NCBI GenBank assembly: GCA_000431335.1
Contig: FR888031.1
Span: 5,687 to 12,873 of the forward strand
DNA: 7,187 nt
Source of the DNA: Clostridium sp. CAG:343
Lineage (GTDB): Bacteria; Bacillota; Clostridia; TANB77; CAG-508
Reading direction: 5' to 3'
The notes beneath the pieces are model-generated. The model did not search any database. It saw only the letters and a program-made list of their open reading frames with translations, and was not told the DNA's origin. The translations under genes and the position numbers were made by a program. How positions within the stretch are numbered: position 1 is the first letter of the stretch; every line of letters begins with the position of its first letter. Positions 5,051-7,187 of this stretch are shown here, one piece after another.

Positions 5051-6922
5051 ATGATGCCTAGAAAAAAAAGAATAGCATTAGCAATAGCTATACCGTCTAT
5101 TATAGTGATTATTATTATAATAACAGGAATATTATTATATTTAAATACAGATATGTTTAAATCTAATAAAACGTTATTTTTTAAATATTTTGGAAAAAAT
5201 TCTGAAAACATAAAAGAAATAGAAGAAATATTTGAAAGTACTGAATATGAGAAAAATTTGCAAAATAATAAATATACAGATGACATAAATATAAAAGTTA
5301 ATTACACAAATAATTTACAAACTACATCAGAAGATAATAGTAATACAATCAATAATGTAAAACTTCTTATAAAAGGAGAAGAAGATAAAAATAATAAATA
5401 TAGTTATAAAGATTTTAAATTAGAAAAAGACAAAAATATTGCGACAAATACAGAAAATCAGAGTAGCAGTGAAAATTCAAATGAATCAAACAATAAAGAA
5501 CAAAATATCATGGAAGTAGAATATATAAAAAATGATAATAATTACGGAATTAGATTTTCAGATTTATTTAAACAATATTTATTAGTAGAAAACAACAATT
5601 TAAAAGATTTATTTAGAAAAATAGGATATTCTGAACAAGAATTAGAAAATGTACCAGATAGCATAGAAATAAATGATATAACATTAAGTGATATTAAATT
5701 TACTGAAGACGAAATAAAACAATTAAGTGAAAAATACTCAGAGATAATTAATAAAAAAGTATCAAAAGAAAAATTCGAAAAAAATTCAAAACAAGTAATT
5801 ACAATTAATGAAAAAAACATAACGACAAATGCTTATATTTTAAAATTAACAAATGAAGAGCTAAATAATCTGTATGTAGATTTATTAGAAAGTTTAAAAC
5901 AAGATGAAATTATTTTAAATAAGATAGAAAGTATACAAAATAAAATAAATTCAATAAACATTAATTCTTCAGAAAGTAAAGACTTGAAAGAAAGTTTTGC
6001 AGAAGAAATTGACTTACAAATAGAAAAAATTAATAAGACTAATATTGGAAATCAAGAAACCAAAATTATTGTATATGAAAATTCAGGAAAAACAATAAGA
6101 ACTGCAATACAAGGAAAAGATTATGAAATAAATTTTGATTATATTAATACTCAAGATGAAAAGAATATTGAATTAATAGTAAAAAAAGATGAAATAGAAA
6201 CTTATAATATTAAATTAAAAAAAGATAAAGATGGAATAAAATTAGATATATATTCAAATGATGAAACTAATCCTATAAAGATTAGTTTAGAACAAAATAA
6301 AAATGAATCTGATAAAAAATGTTCTAATAATATTAATTTAAAATATGAAAATGCAAATAGTAAATTAGAAGTAAGTGCTGAACAAGAAATTAATATAGTA
6401 GATAATTTTGAAAATGAAAATACATTAAATGATCAAAATAGTATATTATTAAATGGCTTGGAAAAAGAACAATTACAAGCTGTATTAAATCAAGTATCAG
6501 AAGAAGTTCAACAAAAGATAAATTCTATTTCTGAAGAGGTAAAAATAAACGATATACAAGAAATATTAGAGACACTTGGAATTATTAATAAGCAACAAAA
6601 CATAGAGGCTGGAGGAATAACAGAAACTGAAAAAAATAGATTTAATTCTAAATTTGAGATTTTAAAAGGAGAAGAGTTAGATAATGAAAATGTCTTAAAA
6701 GTAGTTGAAGCTGTTAAGGACAATATTATTAATGCACAGGTTGATACAAACGAAGAAATAAAAATAGAAATCAGTAGAAATGAAAGCAATCAAGATATAG
6801 AAAAATCTTTAGAAGAATATATAAAAAAGGAAAAAGATAAAAAATACGACATAAAAATAGAATATGATGAAAATACAGAACTTGTAAAATATATTATAAT
6901 GACACCTGCTAAAAAAAGATAA
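5051..6922 (+). CDS. Membrane-anchored extracytoplasmic protein of unknown function
   Basis: I do not recognise a named family in this 623-aa protein. A basic N-terminus (MMPRKKR) and one hydrophobic segment (about 8-31) predict a single-pass anchor with the rest outside. There is no lipobox cysteine and only one Cys (424). TDMFKSNKTLFFKYF (33-47) follows the membrane. An Asn/Ser/Glu-rich low-complexity stretch (about 132-151) looks like a flexible linker. A helical region (about 205-330) holds AYILKLTNEELNNLYVDLLE (261-280). A likely beta-rich part starts at IIVYENSGKTIRTAIQG (339-355). A helical, coiled-coil-like piece lies at about 466-515. The C-terminal module (531-617) opens with FNSKFEILKG and ends YDENTELVKYIIM. 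From memory, clostridial genomes hold similar anchored proteins of unknown role. AAGGAG (5037-5042) precedes ATG 5051, 19 bp after rlmB, so it probably shares the lepA transcript. Confidence 0.85.
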   Translation: MMPRKKRIALAIAIPSIIVIIIIITGILLYLNTDMFKSNKTLFFKYFGKNSENIKEIEEIFESTEYEKNLQNNKYTDDINIKVNYTNNLQTTSEDNSNTINNVKLLIKGEEDKNNKYSYKDFKLEKDKNIATNTENQSSSENSNESNNKEQNIMEVEYIKNDNNYGIRFSDLFKQYLLVENNNLKDLFRKIGYSEQELENVPDSIEINDITLSDIKFTEDEIKQLSEKYSEIINKKVSKEKFEKNSKQVITINEKNITTNAYILKLTNEELNNLYVDLLESLKQDEIILNKIESIQNKINSININSSESKDLKESFAEEIDLQIEKINKTNIGNQETKIIVYENSGKTIRTAIQGKDYEINFDYINTQDEKNIELIVKKDEIETYNIKLKKDKDGIKLDIYSNDETNPIKISLEQNKNESDKKCSNNINLKYENANSKLEVSAEQEINIVDNFENENTLNDQNSILLNGLEKEQLQAVLNQVSEEVQQKINSISEEVKINDIQEILETLGIINKQQNIEAGGITETEKNRFNSKFEILKGEELDNENVLKVVEAVKDNIINAQVDTNEEIKIEISRNESNQDIEKSLEEYIKKEKDKKYDIKIEYDENTELVKYIIMTPAKKR

Positions 6923-6932
6923 AAACTATTGT

Positions 6933-6976
6933 AGAACCAAAATTTATTTTTATAATTTTGGTTCTTATGATTTTTT
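6933..6976 (+). terminator. Rho-independent terminator of the lepA operon
   Basis: A 12-bp stem pairs 6933-6944 (AGAACCAAAATT) with 6954-6965 (AATTTTGGTTCT) around a 9-nt loop. After 5 bases comes a run of six T (6971-6976). It starts 10 bp after the stop of the 623-aa gene, with no other gene between. Confidence 0.85.
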
Positions 6977-7059
6977 ATGGTTGAATTAATATAAAGAGCA
7001 TAAGAAGAGATATTAACACAAATCTCAAAAAGCTTGAAAAATTAACAAAATTCGACATG

Positions 7060-7133
7060 ACAAAAAATGCATAGAAAATTTTTTGAAAAAAAACAAAAAA
7101 AGTGTTGACAAAGAAATAAAGTTAATGTATAAT
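7060..7133 (+). promoter_or_regulatory. Perfect-consensus sigma-A promoter with upstream A-tracts (probable rRNA promoter)
   Basis: TTGACA (7105-7110) and TATAAT (7128-7133) are both exact, with the optimal 17-bp spacing. The 45 bp upstream consist of A- and T-tracts in the manner of an UP element, which boosts RNA polymerase binding at rRNA promoters. Transcription should start near 7140. Such strength, with no coding start following, suits a stable RNA operon. Confidence 0.8.
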
Positions 7134-7138
7134 AAAAA

Positions 7139-7187
7139 TCGTTCCGCAAGAGCGAAACAAAAAAGTACATTGAAAAGTAAACAATAA
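7139..7187 (+). other. Probable ribosomal RNA operon leader (runs off the window)
   Basis: Just after the predicted start is a short hairpin: 7141-7147 (GTTCCGC) with 7152-7158 (GCGAAAC), one C-A mismatch and loop AAGA. Then comes ACATTGAAAAGTAAACAATAA-like sequence (7167-7187). A TTGAAAACTAAACA-type string is characteristic of Firmicutes rRNA leaders and spacers, near the boxA antitermination element and RNase III processing stems. The 16S gene would lie beyond the right edge. It could be another stable RNA, since no rRNA sequence itself is visible. Confidence 0.55.

Noticed and set aside
1..7187. CRISPR array, tRNA genes, transposase gene or a defence system.
   Set aside because: No regularly spaced direct repeats, no tRNA-like cloverleaf with a recognisable T-loop, and no transposase, nuclease or toxin motif were seen in any supported gene.

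Overview
The window is very AT-rich and A-rich on the + strand, and every recognisable gene reads in + orientation. A Gram-positive type PolC, strong purine-rich ribosome-binding sites (AAGGAGG, GGAGGT), UGA used as stop and close Firmicutes-like versions of LepA and RlmB point to a low-GC Firmicute, most likely of the Clostridia. I cannot name the genus.

Layout. (1) 1-788: the last ~260 codons of polC (DNA polymerase III alpha subunit, Gram-positive type), cut by the window edge. (2) 785-2426: a 1.64 kb segment bracketed by two near-identical 52-bp inverted repeats (50/52 matches). One copy holds the polC stop codon and the other ends at the lepA ribosome-binding site. Between them lie a small DUF1294 membrane protein gene with its own terminator, about 600 bp of AT-rich non-coding DNA with a cluster of DnaA-box 9-mers (two of them in the arms of a 16-bp inverted repeat), a single-domain rhodanese gene, and a probable lepA promoter with another DnaA box at its start point. 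(3) 2436-6922: lepA (elongation factor 4), rlmB (TrmH-family 2'-O-ribose methyltransferase) and a 623-aa membrane-anchored protein of unknown function. They are spaced by 16 and 19 bp and look like one operon, closed by a strong terminator at 6933-6976. (4) 7045-7187: an A-tract-rich region, a perfect-consensus sigma-A promoter (TTGACA, 17 bp, TATAAT), a short hairpin and a TTGAAAA leader motif, which together look like the start of a ribosomal RNA operon lying just beyond the window.

How the genes fit together. lepA and rlmB both act on the ribosome, and the probable rRNA operon follows directly, so the right half is a translation-related neighbourhood. The left half concerns replication: polC, then a DnaA-box cluster. 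The gene order differs from the usual Firmicutes orders (polC-rimP-nusA, lepA-hemW-hrcA, cysS-mrnC-rlmB), so the locus looks rearranged, and the inverted repeats mark the likely joints.

No tRNA, CRISPR array, transposase gene or complete rRNA gene was seen. The most interesting material is the repeat-bracketed DnaA-box segment. I do not claim it is the chromosomal origin, because neither dnaA nor dnaN is present.
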